Assembly: GCA_023078555.1 (NCBI GenBank)
Contig: CM041197.1
Coordinates: forward strand, 4,361,810-4,425,809
DNA from: Ulva prolifera
Taxonomy: Eukaryota; Chlorophyta; Ulvophyceae; Ulvales; Ulvaceae
Direction of reading: 5' to 3'
DNA: 64,000 bases
The translations under genes were made by a program, and so were the position numbers. Position 1 is the first letter of the stretch; each line of letters starts with the position of its first letter. Shown here piece after piece: positions 21,942 to 34,483 of the stretch. The notes below the pieces were generated by a model. That model saw only the letters and a program-made list of their open reading frames with translations. It did no database searches and had not been told where the DNA came from.

Positions 21942-24900
21942 ATGTCATCGCCCAGATCCTCACCAGCTGACACTCGTTCATCAGCTCAGGCTGTACCACC
22001 GCCAGACCGCAGCCAGTTCACAGCGCCTCCCCACCGCCCATCAGCCACAGCTCCCATCACATCCAATGCAAACACCCCACAGACCTCTGCATCCCTCCCA
22101 GCCCACCCAGACGGCCGCTCCAGCGGGGCCTGGGTGGGGGTGCTCCGGAGTGAGGGCCCCCACCGCAGCGGCGCGACTGCCAGCGTCCTCGCGCCGGGGG
22201 GCGGAGCGAGCTTCGCAGTCGCCTCTGCGCCATTCTCCTCTGACGAAGACCCCCAGGGAGGCACAGAGATATTCGACCCACACGCTCTAGTAGCCGCGGA
22301 TCATGACCCATCTGAAGGTGACGAGGCGCCCCCCTACCAGCCCCCCTCCCACTTGTCCTTCCTACCGCCCGCAGCCTCCTCCTCCGCCCCCAACGTCTCC
22401 AGTGCCAGCCTCGACACTGGCCCGCCTGCAGCAGAAGTCCGCGCGGCCGCAGTTGCCGGCGGTCCCGGCGAGCCGGCCGGCGCCGGCGGCGCCGGCGCGC
22501 CGGCGCTCGCGGCGGCTGGGGGCTCCGTCGGCGCGGCGTCGTCCGCCGAGGACGGCCCCTCCGCCGGGCCCCCCTCGACGGCTCCGGCCCTGCCTGGGGG
22601 GTCATCCGGCGTGCGCGGAGCGTCGTTCCCCGGCGAGTCGGATGGGGACTCGCAGGCGGCGCCGCCGCCGCCGGCAGCGGCTGCCGAGAGTGACGCGAGC
22701 GACAGCGACCCGGAACGCGACCGCTCCGAAGACGTGTGGGCGGCGCGGAACCTGACGCCGTCGCATGAGCTGCCGCCACGCCGCGTACGCCCTCCTCCCC
22801 CCCTTGCAGTGACCATGTCAGTGCCCCGAAGCTGCCCACACGCTGGTGCCTGGCACCGCTGTCGCACCAGCCATCCACAGCATGCATCTATAGAGTATAT
22901 ATAGAGTAGTTCACCACTGCTCGCCGATGTTCCTGAACGGAGGCTGTCAGATGGAAGCCCCGAGCGGCCGTTGCACCCACCCCCCCTCACATGTTTCCAG
23001 TCTCAGCGTGCTGCAGCATTGCACGGAATCCCTGTAGCCCCCCTGCATCTGTGTGGGGCGGCCTGCTGGTGAGACCTCCCGGTCCGCGTTTTGTTACAAT
23101 GGGCCATGGTTTTCATTTGAAAGTGCATGGTTTGTCGTCCGAGCTGGCTGGCATGAGGGCGGTGTGAGGGTGTTGTGAGGGTGATGTGAATGGCTTCGCC
23201 GGGTGTGTCAGTGTCTGTAACACGTGGTGCGGTGGCTGAGTTCACAGATCCAGCATGAGTGTTCTTATGGTGGTTGTTGGAGGTGTGGTGGAAACATACC
23301 TCCAGGCGCTACAGGAGGGGGGGGGGGGGGGGGGGGGATTTTTGTGTGGCCAAACTTGACAGCCATGCTGCGCGCTCTCAGGTTGTGCACAGTGCCTTGC
23401 TGGTGTGCACTCCGCACTCCGCCCTCTGCGAACACCAGTGTTGGGTCGCCATGCAGCATTGCCGGGGCTCCCATGGAGAAATTCGACCTGAGTAATCGGA
23501 ATTGTTCTATGTGATCGGGCCCGACGACCCGCACGCCGAACCAGAATGCAGCTGCAGAATGCAGCAGACTCTGTCGTCGGACGCTGCCCCCTGCACTGAT
23601 GGTATTGCCACTTCATAGGCATGTGCCGCAGTGATGCAAGCCGTCCAACCTTGTGTGGGTCTGCCATTCTATGCCTTATATAATATATATGTCATCCCTT
23701 GTGAACCAGTCTTGCATCTGCGCCGTGATAAGTATCGTTGGGATGGTGTGAAAGCATGGCAAGCAGGCCTGCTCTGTTCACTCCTGAAGGTCAGAGCGGG
23801 ACTGAGACACTCCCAGAGTGTTGGCCCGTTTCTTCAAATGTTGAGTTGTCGGAATGCAGCGATGGTGAGTCACCATTGGTGACTGCTCTGTGTCAAGCAT
23901 GGCAGTTCACAACAGGCCGCTGTGGTGCCCTGTACTCAATGAGGTAGAAAGTTCACTGGTTGATGCTGTGTTACATGAGCGTCACGGACACTGCCCACCA
24001 TCATGCCATGTATGAGGCCATGGTGGATGAGCTGGCACTGCACAATGTGCATGCCACCATGGCTCAGACCATGCCTTGGGCCATTCTTCAGGCCGACCTG
24101 TGCACCACCATGCACCATGCACTGGTACCGGTACACTGGTCTGCTCTTACAGGTGCACGGATGTGCATGCAAACAGAGCAGGAGATGAGAAAACCATGCG
24201 AGTCACAGTCATCGTGGTCATGTGGAAGTGGCAGGCGTGCAGGCCCCGCGGTGCTGCAGCGATCCACCCGCCTGTGCCACACCAGTGTCCCAGCACTGCG
24301 GATACACAATCAGGTTCTTATGTTGGCCAGTTTGTTTGTCAATGTCAGACTGCATCACATGAAGATGATGTCACTGTCGCAGCCACGGGAAGACTGGCTG
24401 CCCGCCCCCCCCAGGTAGATCAGGCATTGGAAGCTTGCAGAAACGCCTACTCAGTGCATGCTTCTTTGACAGGCACTGTGATTGCACACCACTCACCAGC
24501 ACAGCCTTCACATGCAGCACCAAAATGAATCTTACGGGGAGGGCTGGTTGTGATTCCTGAGAACAACCCATGCAAGCGACCACACTCCTGCAGTGTGCTG
24601 GAATGCGTAGCAAATATCCGAGGTGGCCCTGGAGCAGCTGATGGGCTGGGATCGATGTGGAGCGCTCTCATGAGTCCCTCGTTGCTGGTGCGATGGCAGT
24701 GGTGGTGCAGGCGCCACTGGAGCCGCTGGAGGCGGCTGCCGAAGCGGCCTCGCATGAGTGGGACGGTGGAATCGCGGCTGCGGCCCTCGCTACCGCCGAG
24801 GGCGAGCGCGACCCCCTCCGCATCGCCACCCCCACCTACATCGGCCCGCCGCCGCTGTCCGCCGCCCCCGCCTCCCGCGCCGACGGAGCGACCAGCCCCG

Positions 24901-26214
24901 CCCTCCCCGGCCTCCCCCGGCTCGGCGCTGCGATTCCGGCACCAGCTGCGCACGGGCGGCTGCCGCCGCCTGTACCGCTGAGGCCCGCGGCGCCGCCGCT
25001 GGCGGCGCAGCCGCTGGTGGCAGTGCCGCCGGCAGATGCCCCTGCGGTGGCGGATGCCCGTGCGGCCGTTTATACCGCCCCGGCCGCGGCTGCTGCGCAG
25101 CCCGAGGCAAAGGAGGGCGCCGGCGTCCTCACGTCCGCGCTGGCCCGCGGCGGCGGCGGCGCCGCCAACGCACTCGAGTCGCCGGGTGGCAACACCGGCG
25201 GCGTGGCGGCCGCGGCCGGCAGCGCTGCCGGCGGCGCCGCCCTTTCCTCACCTTACGCATCCATGGACCAGTCCTCCACCGCCTTTGAGTCCGCCCCCGC
25301 AACCCTGATGACGGCCCCCCGGCCACCCTCCTCCTCGACCCAGCCCATCGCCGTCCCGGCACAGCTGCCGCGGCCGCCGCACATCCCTGGCCCCTCTCCC
25401 CCGTACGCCGCCGTGGACGCGCCCCTCCCCCCCGATGCGGATGGCCCCCCAGCGCGGCCAGGCGACGGCATGGCAGCAGCTGCAGCACAAAGCACACCCT
25501 ACCCTGCATTACAGCCTGTCGCATCCCCCCGTCCCTCCCCGCGCCCCGCACCGGGCACACCAGCCGATGCCAGCAACGGAGCGGCCACGACCGGTACCTC
25601 GGGATCACGATCATTCCCGGACGCCCCGAACCGGGCCTCCATATGCGCCCCCCAAGCCCCTCCCGCGGCCGCCCATGTCGTGGTCCCACCGCCTGTTCCG
25701 GAGGAACCCCACACCAAGGAGGGCCCGCCGCGGCCTAGCACCCCCACCAACATCTCGATCGACGCCCCCTCAGACCCCGGCTCCACGCGCCCCGGCTTCG
25801 GCTCCGGCTGGTTTCGGCCGTACACCGGCGGGATTGACGAGCCCCCTGGCGCGGGGCCCGGGCCCCCAGGCCCCGCGACAAACGGCTACGACTCCAGCAG
25901 CACCGCGTTCCACGGCGGCATGCATGGTGGCGGGGACTGGCGCAAGACGGGCCCCCCCGGCGCGGCGGGTGGGCAGTACGCAAATGCGCACGGCGCGCTC
26001 GCGACGATCGAGTCGGAGCCGGGGAGCTTCATGCAGGGTCCGCCGCCGCAGAGTATGGGGGCATCGCCGTACCCTGGCGCTACGGTGCGACCCGATCACT
26101 CCCGGCTGGCTTGTGGCGGGCTTGATGCAGCCGTGGTTGTGTGCTGCCACACACCCCTAAGTTTGTGCATACTAGCCATCCCTGCAGGAGTTGTCGAGGC
26201 CTTGCGGCGGTTGA
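21942..26214 (+). CDS. Pro/Ala-rich low-complexity protein (3 exons)
   Basis: Proposed exons 21942-22784, 24711-26084 and 26188-26214, all joined in phase 0, total 2,244 nt (747 aa). Exon 1 begins MSSPRSSPADTRSSAQ and carries acidic patches (DHDPSEGDEAPPYQPP) and a Ser/Asp/Glu end (ESDASDSDPERDRSED). Exon 2 is Pro/Ala/Gly-rich with FGSGWFRPYTGGIDEPPG near its end. The last exon codes only ELSRPCGG. Splice sites match the neighbouring kinase gene (GTACGC and GTGCGA donors, GTGGTGCAG and CCCTGCAG acceptors). There is no signal peptide, membrane helix or known domain. The start is uncertain, because an acceptor-like CTGCAG directly precedes the ATG, so it could be the tail of a longer gene. GC3 bias supports coding. 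Confidence 0.5.
22785..24710 (+). other. Intron with poly-G run and dispersed repeat
   Basis: The 1.9-kb intron of the Pro/Ala-rich gene. It holds a 21-G run at 23317-23337 and, at about 23430-23530, a stretch related to 28590-28695; both contain TTGTTCTATGTGATC. I see no exon in it with confidence. Confidence 0.4.
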
Positions 26215-28589
26215 GTTGAACGGTCCTAGCATGTCTCGATACTCGTATTCACGTTGTTTCACCACAACTAGTGAACCATGACGTTACAACAACGAGTGAA
26301 GACGGCGTTGCTGTTGCGCTAGTCAGGGTCCGCCCGCGTCCCTGTTGGGTTGAAAGCCACAGCCGCTACACCGATGTGCATGCATCATACACAATGTATT
26401 ACACATCAACGGACTGCGTGGCGTCCCATTGCATTGCATGCTTCTCCATCCGCGAAGTGCTCCGGTGCGTGGCCATGGAAACATGCAGTGGAGACACAGC
26501 GCTTGCATCTGGTGTCAGTGTTGTTGGCTGCCAATGCAGTGATCACCGCGGCGGTGCTCGCTGGGTGGCTCTGCGTCCTCTTGTTGTCCTTCAACTCTGA
26601 TCATTGTTTCCACATTCTGCCTTCTTGTGCTGGCAGTCAACAAGTTACACACACCGGGCCATTGTATGGCAAAGCAACCGAACACACCAAGTCACGGCAA
26701 CGACCGGTCGCCCCGCAAGCAACCACTAAACCTCAACCTGACAGACCCAGACAACCAAGTCTCAACTACAACAAACGCTCCATGAAAAGAGCTCTCAACC
26801 CAACAATCATCCACCATCAGTGGGACCATGTGAGCCAGGCTGTCCAGTTGTCACATGATTCATGTGACAGTCCATCTGATCCGCTGTGCATCATGGGGGT
26901 ACTGGAACAGTGGCCCAGCTTGACCTGCCACCAGCTGCTGCACTTTGTGTGTGACGGGTCAAGTGTCCAGTGTCCTCTTGCAGATACAAATGTTGACCTT
27001 ATATTTTGCCATGCCATGGCCTCAGATGCGTACTGTGCTCACTGTTAATCGACAAGATCCGCACCTGCGACATGAAGGCAATACAAAGGCGTGTAGACAG
27101 CATTTGAACAGTCTCTGCTGTCGGAACTGCGCCACACAGGCCCAGGCAAGCTGTTTGCTTCGTCTGCTTGCTACTTTCGCGGTGCTACCCGCCCCTGCTG
27201 CCTTTGTCCTTGTCACACACAGGCCCAGGCAAGCTGTGGCTGCATCTGTGATGGGCGGAAGCCGTCACCTGGAGGCAGCAGGCTCCTTCCAACTAGACAA
27301 TCTGGCTGCATACATCCACATACCGATGAGCCTGTCATACAGCATACAGCAAAGTAAGGAAAACCTGGCCAGCTGTTTCCTATCACCAGGAGGTGCCCAG
27401 AAAACAAGGCAAGCTATCTGCCACAGCAGAAAGCTATTCCAGTTGCATCTCTGGCATGTAGCCAGCTCTCCCAGGTAGGTGCAGGTGGGTGAATCAGTGT
27501 GATTACATAAGTATGCCTGAAATCACTGCCAGCTCCAGCTAGGGCAGTACAAACATGCAGCTGCAGGTACCCAGGGAGGCCCTGTCCTGCCTGACAGCCT
27601 TGACTGTCACCTGACAGCCATCTACTGAGATGGTACACTCTCTTGCAATGCATTACATCACCTGGCAAGGCAGGCAGGCCCTATCCTGCCTGCCTTGCCT
27701 GCCTTATCCTTGTAACACTCACACGCAATCTCATCACATCACTGCAGTGATGAGAGCATCAGCCAAAGGTTAAACTGCTATGCATCTGAATGACCAGCAG
27801 CTATCTGGGAGAGTTGGGGAGTATGGGCACCTGGGTGCTGCCTGCTCTGCTTGCTTGCTTCGCGGGATGTCCGCTTGAACTCCTTCAACTCGTTCGTTCC
27901 GCGACTGGCGCCTGGCGATAGGAGACTTCCGTCCGTGCATTCACCAGCAAAGTGTCACCACAACGAAATGAAGAATCTGCTAGCTTCACAATTGTTGACA
28001 TGCAGGCACATGTTCCAGACGAGTGAGCAGGCATAGACACACACATCAAATGCGGCATATGCATGTGATATGTCTCCTTCTGTTGGATGTAGGCTGAGAT
28101 TGTGCTAGAGGCTGAGATTGCCCCCGGGCAGGCACCCAGCACGGCAATGCTGTGTCGCTGGACCTCATCCCCCGAAAATATCTTCATTTGTTGGGTCTAC
28201 TGTATGGCGCCACCGCGCCCGCACGGGTCTCGCACATCGCACCGCCTGACACCCACCTAGCTGCGCCATGTGGCAGCACGCCCAAGCACCATTCGATGGC
28301 CACCCTGAGCACACCTGCACCATTGGGCAGCTGCAAAATCTGGCATCAGTATATGCTCCATGCATCTGCGTGCTCCTGCAGCGGGCTCAAGTACATACAA
28401 CGTGTTCCCCTTCTGGTTGCCTCAGCACACCTACATCTGGTCCGTTCGACGTACAGACACCGAGTGATCACGTCATGAGGCCCTCATGAGGCCCGTCCGC
28501 GCAGAGCAGCCCTGCTCTGTAGAACAAGCTGTCGGCCCCTCATGTAGTGCTGGCCGAGGAGGCCTGCGTGTGGGTGCAGCCTCACCGCA
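26215..28589. other. Spacer with LINE scar
   Basis: No gene recognised. The clear feature is the truncated LINE insertion at 27155-27215. A second LINE-end-like word, TTATCCTTGTAACAC, ends near 27714, but I found no matching target duplication. CCTGCCTTG-type simple repeats occur near 27.58-27.71 kb. Confidence 0.4.
27155..27215 (+). mobile_element. 5'-truncated LINE copy (61 bp) with 22-bp TSD
   Basis: Sixty-one bases match the very end of the LINE (TTGCTTCGTCTGCTTGCT, then CTGCCTTTGTCCTTGT). They are flanked by a perfect 22-bp direct repeat starting CACACAGGCCCAGG at 27133-27154 and 27216-27237. This is a clean 5'-truncated target-primed insertion. Confidence 0.88.
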
Positions 28590-28695
28590 GCGGTGTTGCA
28601 ATGGGTCGCGTTGCAGCATTTTCAGGGCTGCCACCCAAAAATCGACCTGGATATTCGGGGTTGTTCTATGTGATCGTGCCCGGTGACCCAACACT
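28590..28695. repeat. Dispersed repeat shared with 23.43-23.53 kb
   Basis: The word order GGGTCGC, GCAGCATT, GGGGCT/GGGCTGCCA, TTGTTCTATGTGATC, then a GCCCG-type end recurs in both places with moderate divergence. It abuts the segmental duplication that begins near 28740. The repeat family is not known to me. Confidence 0.5.
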
Positions 28696-28739
28696 GCACC
28701 GCAGAGGCTGACTTGTGGCAGGTGACGAGGGTAGTGGTT

Positions 28740-30180
28740 GAGGTTCCGTGTTGGATTTCAACCCGGTTGCTGTGCTGTGACACCTGCGGCCTAGTGGTGT
28801 GCAGAATCCATATGGGGACTCCCAGGCCGGCCGTGCCAGTGCCCCCCCGCGGCAGCCGCGGCGGCGCGGCGAGGCGTTCCGGTGCAGCCGCATGGAGCTC
28901 TGGATCCTCGCGGCCGCCCTCGCTGTCGTGCTGCTGCTCGGCGTCCTCCTCCTCGTCCTCCTGCTCGTGCTCTCCTGAGGTCACACTGCGAGCCCAGCCT
29001 CAGCTTCAGGCAGGCCGGCCCGGGATCCAGAACCTCCTTCCGGGCGTGCCTTGATCATTCCGGGGGCAGGGCGCGGGAGAGGGCTGGGTTTGCCGTGCAT
29101 GCTGTCGGCGCCTGTCACCCTGTGACTCGAGATCTTCCCGCAGCACACAGCACGCCCAGCGTGCGAGGCGGGGCTGAGTGTGCAGGGGGACGCGGCAAGA
29201 GTGAGGTGGCAGCTGCAGATAGAGGTCTGCGGAGCACTGTACAGAAAGACAGCGCGTGGTGGATTCAGGCACGGGCGAGCTGGGTGCTGGCCCAGCGGCA
29301 ACTGAGCCCCGCGGCCGCACCACCGTGGGATGCGTCTGCATGAGTGCTTGCTGGTTGTAAGCGGCATGCTGTGCATGCCCCAGGCTAGCCTCTTGTAACG
29401 TGCATTAAGGGGGGGGGGGGGCAAGAGGGGGCATCCGGCTACGATGCACAGCACGCTCAGTACTCCCCAGCATGCTCAGCATGCACAGCATGACTGCCTC
29501 AAGATTCGCGCCTGCAATCGCTACACCCCGGATCATCGGCGGGAGTTTTGCATCGCGCCACGTTGCTGCGCTCACACGCTTTGTGTGCCTGGACAGATGC
29601 TGCAGCCGAGGGACTGCGGCGGAGTCGGTGTGATGCGGCATCGCTGGAGCAGCTACGTTGTCATGATCTTACAAAGGCCCTGAACCAGGACAACGTGTGG
29701 GCCTGCGTCCCCTCTTCCGGGCCGGAGGGCGGCCAGCGGTGTTGTATGGGTGCACCTTGACTGCTACGTCGCGGCACGCCTGGCAGTGGATACACCTGGA
29801 CAGGGCTAGATTGCAGCGATCAACGTTTAGAGGAAGGCAGCGTGCAGCAGGTTTTTTTTTTGGTGAGCAGGACGCGAGACCTATTGCGTGTGATGTGTGA
29901 TTATTACGAGGCGCTACTCCTTTGTCACCTTGTCGAGTGTTGGTTCGTGTAGCCACTCGCCAGGCACTGCGTTCGAGTTGTGACCACAGTCTGTACCGTA
30001 TGTCGAGGACTCGGAAACGCTGCCCAAATGGTCGCAAATCGATCAAGAGCTGTTCACACTGCTGCCATCGGCAGCGACCTGCCCCATCTATGGTGCGTGG
30101 CATCAACACTGTCCTAGTAGTAGCTCTCTGCATGCTGAACTGTTGGTGTTTCGACCTGCTCAACTTCATACAAATATGCG
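28740..30180. repeat. Segmental duplication, copy 1
   Basis: Collinear with about 44130-45160. Shared blocks include CAACCCGGTTGCTGTGCTGTG, GGCAGCAGCCGCGGCGGCGC-like sequence, CGCATGGAGCTCT, GCAACTGAGCCCCGCGGCCG and GGCATCGCTGGAGCAGCTAC. This copy has about 320 bp (near 29753-30075) that copy 2 lacks. Divergence is clear but order is kept, so it is an old duplication or two copies of one transposable unit. A 13-G run lies at 29409-29421. Confidence 0.7.
28892..28978 (+). CDS. 28-aa hydrophobic microprotein or stray membrane exon
   Basis: ATG at 28892 opens MELWILAAALAVVLLLGVLL and ends after 28 residues at TGA 28976-28978. The peptide is one membrane helix. It follows an acceptor-like CCGGTGCAG, so it may be a leftover membrane-spanning exon of a receptor gene and not a free protein. 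In the duplicated copy (ATG at 44289) the fourth codon is a stop, so the frame is not kept there. Confidence 0.3.
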   Translation: MELWILAAALAVVLLLGVLLLVLLLVLS

Positions 30181-31014
30181 TGTGTATGCTGTCGGAGCCC
30201 CGCGTGGCTTGCGGGCTGTGTTGAATCAAAATACAGAGCGCGGTGACAGCGTGCAAATCCGGAAAGACTCGAGGTGCTCTGTCATTTTCTTCACCAACCG
30301 CTCTGCGTGTTATAGATCTGTTAATCTTTTGTCAGATGCACGTGCCCAGATTCGGCGCTAGCAGCAGACTTGCAACAGCACCAGAACTGTCTCAACAGCA
30401 TCAGGCCCCAAAGAACAGTTCCAAACGAGGGATCGGGCGTAGACACACACAGCAAAGGAGTTCCTTTCCGATTGAAAGCTGGGTCAGGCCGCTAAACAAA
30501 TAGAGCGCTCAAACTGCCGAGGAGGGCAGTGGGGGCCTGCAAAACACACGCTCCTAGACGTGAAATATCAAGGTCTGAACATCATCATGATGCCCTGGCA
30601 AAGCACAGCAGATGTTGGCTGCTCACCCGCTACCAGCTTTCTGCAATCACGGCACTCATGCCGTGGCCGCCATCTCAACTAGCCATGGGGCGAATTGTTG
30701 TCAGCACGAGCGAGCAAAGGCCAGCGTCTGCATGTGCATGTTGCCATCCGTAGCTGCACGGGAGAGCTGAGCCTAGGGAACGCTCTCAACGCTGTAGACT
30801 CTTTCACACGGGGCAGGGCTGGCGTCTAAAGGCCGCCTAGCATAGTGCTGCCACGTCCCCCCGAGCTCGCAGGCTCTGCACAATCTGTCACCTTTTGTGT
30901 TGAGCTTTACGCACGGTCCGGCATATGCCCTGGTGACTGGGCGCATGCTAGTAGGCACATTGGCAGATCGCCTGCGTCAGTGAAACAGTTTTACTGAAAA
31001 CAAGTCCACTGAAA
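30181..31014. other. Spacer between duplication and kinase gene
   Basis: No gene, RNA or repeat recognised. It lies downstream of the minus-strand kinase gene stop at 31015. Confidence 0.4.
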
Positions 31015-34000
31015 CTACCGTGTGGCCGATTGCGGTTGAAAGAGTTTGCGCCACTGCCCCACCACCTCCTGTGCCGTCGGCCGCGCCTCCGGCCGCCGCT
31101 GCAGGCACTGCAGGGTCGCCCCCTTCAGCACCTGCAGCTGCGCCAGCTTGCCTGCCTGCCCCGGCGCGCCCTCCTCCCATGGCAGCGGCTCCCGGCCGCA
31201 CAGCTGCGCCCATATCGTTTCTTTCGTGCACGTGAACCGTGGAAAGACGGGCGCGCCAGTGAGAAGCTCGAAGGCCATGACCCCGAGCGCCCACATGTCC
31301 GTGGCGGGGTCGGCGACGGTCGTGCGCACGCCATACTCCGCCGCCTGCGCCACCTCCGGTGGAGCGTATGAGGGGCTGAACGTGAGCGGAGTAGATAACC
31401 CTGCAGCTTACCAGGGTTGATGCGCGGCGCTCAATTGCTGTACATGTTATGTAGACGTGGCGGCAGAAAATGATCATCCTGTGGCTCGTCATTGCCTGGT
31501 GGCGAAAATTTGTGCCCCTGAATGTAGGCAAATGCCATTGCCTCTTTCAGTACATGAACAACAACATCACAATATGTGTGAACTGCAGATGACCAGCTCA
31601 TTTGCCATCGACCCAGAGCGGGTCTTATGTCAAGGATGAGAGCGCACCGGTGCGAGCGGCGCAGCCAAAGTCCATGAGTGTCCAGGAGTGCTGCCCGGGC
31701 AGGCGCAGCACGTTGCCGGGCTTGAGGTCGCGGTGCACCCACCCGGCGCCATGCAGCTGCACCAGCCGCTCCGCGATCAGGCACAGCGCCTGCATGCATG
31801 CCCGACCTGCCCAACGGCCGTACTCGCAGGTGCAAGTGAGTGTCACAGCACACAGCACAGGGCACGGCATGGCTCAGCGTGCTATGACATGACTGAACAT
31901 AGGACATCACACATTTTGGAAGCAGGGGGGCGCACGTCGAGGATGGTGCTGAAGGCGGGCTGAGTCTTGGCCTTCCACTCCTGCAGGCTCTCCCCCTTCT
32001 CCAGCACCATGCATGGGGGCCATGGGTAGCCGCGGCCGTTGCGCTCCGCCGCGTCGGCGTTGGCCACCTGAAGCCGCACCGCCGGCATCATGCTGCGCAG
32101 CACGTCGACGCGGTACAGCTCGCACTCCGTGTCGAAGGCTGTGCGCGAGAGGAAGAACTTCACGGCGACGGCCTCTTCTGTTCGCGTGCTGCGCATGAAC
32201 TGCACAACACCCTGCCCCCCCTCGCGCCGCTCCGTCCACGGCAGCACTGCAAACTGCCCCAGGAACTCCTCCCTGCTGTTCCGCATGTGGTCCAGCTCCG
32301 CCACCAGCCAGGCCTTCTGCTGCACGGCTGTTGTCTCCGCCGCAGCCGCCGCCGTGTTGTACGCATCTGTCACGGCATTCATCGACGTCGTCACACCGCA
32401 CGTGCGCGTGCGTGGCCCTGCCGATGCAGACGCATAGAAAGACGTGGCCGTGGACCTCTGCTCAGCGCTTTCATTCAGACTCGCATTCTGCACTTTGCTC
32501 TTCTCGCTCGGCGCCCCAGCAGCTATCGACTCCTCTTGCAGTACCTGCTGTGAGCCCCCTCGGTGGCTCTTAACTCGGCGGTATCTCACAAAGGCACCAA
32601 GCGCAGCAAGAGCCACAAGTACTGACACCGCAACGCCCGCAGCAATGCCGCCGCCGACCGCCGCCCAGTCTGTGTTGCCCTGCTCCGGATCCGCAGCGCT
32701 CGCGTTCACCGGGGGCGCTTCCTCTGAGAAGCACTGGATGAACTCCAGGTTGTCAATCGTGTCGTAGCCGAGATCTTCGATGGCTTCCTGGGTGTAGAGG
32801 ATGTTGCACTGCCGCTTCGTGCAGCACCACATGTGGTAGACGTTGGGATTATACCCACTGCACGACTTGAGCACCAGTATGCTGCACAGAACTGCTATAG
32901 TTGGTTGTTCATGCACATCTTTTGTTGTCACAGCTTGTTGCAGCAGGGATGGGCGCATGCCACCTCATGCCAGCACATCTATGTGTTTGCTGATGCCAGT
33001 GGAATGTCGAACTGGCTGATGTCCACAAAATGATAATGTTTCTTAAGCTTGGTCATGCGCTTGGGCAGAAAATTGATGAGCAGCAGAACCAAGAGGAGTG
33101 CGAGACGGCTTCAGTCAGAGCTGACAAAGCTGTAAGAATGATTGACATGCTCCAGTGTGCCCCAGGGACTCCCCTTGTAGCTCCACATTGGTCCACCTCC
33201 GAGCGTGCCACTGTGCGCGTGACACGGTGATTGGCGGGCAGGTGCAAACATGCTGGAATGCGGCCTTGTCTTGTCACAAGGGCAAAGGCACATCGCAGAA
33301 CAGGAGGTTTAAACGCATTCTTGGGATTGGGCGTAACCCAGATTGACAGGGTGCATGTGGGGGGGGTTCAGGCTTGCGCTCTGCAGCTGTCTCACCCATT
33401 GGCATAGCTTTGCATGACTGTTCACTGACAGTGTTCAGCCTCTGCGGAGGCGCACCTGTTGGTGAAGCAGAATCGCGCAGACCTGCCGAGATCAAAGAAG
33501 CCCATAAAACCACTCTCGAAAATGCCATCATATGTGACGTTGGGCAGCAACAGCGTCATGTTGGAAAAGTTGAGTGTCACGCCGGGGGGGGACTCCCGAC
33601 TGTCCACCCTGAATACGGTTCCCGCGTGGAAGGGTGCAAACACGGTGGGGATGCGCCGCGGCTGCTTCGTGCTGAGCGTGTCCAGCACCGACTCACCCTT
33701 CAGTACCACCCCCGGGAACTTGATTATAGGAGTCACCTGAGCCTGGATGGGCGGCACGAGGGGCTGCACGGCATGCCACGATCAGATCTCGTTCACCAGA
33801 GGCTTGCCGGCGCCGTATATGCATGTGCATACGCCAGTGCATCCGCAGAGGCGATCGAGGAACGTTATTCGTTTACAAAGCAGAATCTGTGCATCAGCAT
33901 GTACATCAACGCCCGGCATGTAAAAACATAGCAATCCACAATGCCCGCGTTCTGTCAAGCCTATCTGAGGCTTAACACATGTGACATCACAGCTAGTGTA

Positions 34001-34441
34001 GCCAGTGCCGCTGCCAGCGGCAGTGCAAGTAATGACAGCCACAATTGGACGTAATTACCACTACTAGGTCACCAGGTGCATGGCGTGGCAACATGACGAA
34101 AGCGAGGAGGCATTGTAGCACTGCAGGAATCGCGTGCACCACAGCAGCAGGTACACATCACACCCACGTTACGGCCAGCACCGCATGCAGAACAGTCAAC
34201 TTCTCAGAACGACCCCCACACAGACAACCCCGCGCCCCATGGCGCACACACGAGATCGAGAAATCAGCATGTGTATACTCGCAGACACACTCCTTCCAAC
34301 ACACACTCTCCGTACCCGCCTGCGCTGACACCCATATATACATAGTTTCGCGTGTGCCTATATCCACATGCATTCGCAACCACACGCATGCACAGCTACA
34401 GAACATATAAATCTTTTTGCCACAGCCGCCACGAAGCCGGG

Positions 34442-34483
<42 letters not shown>

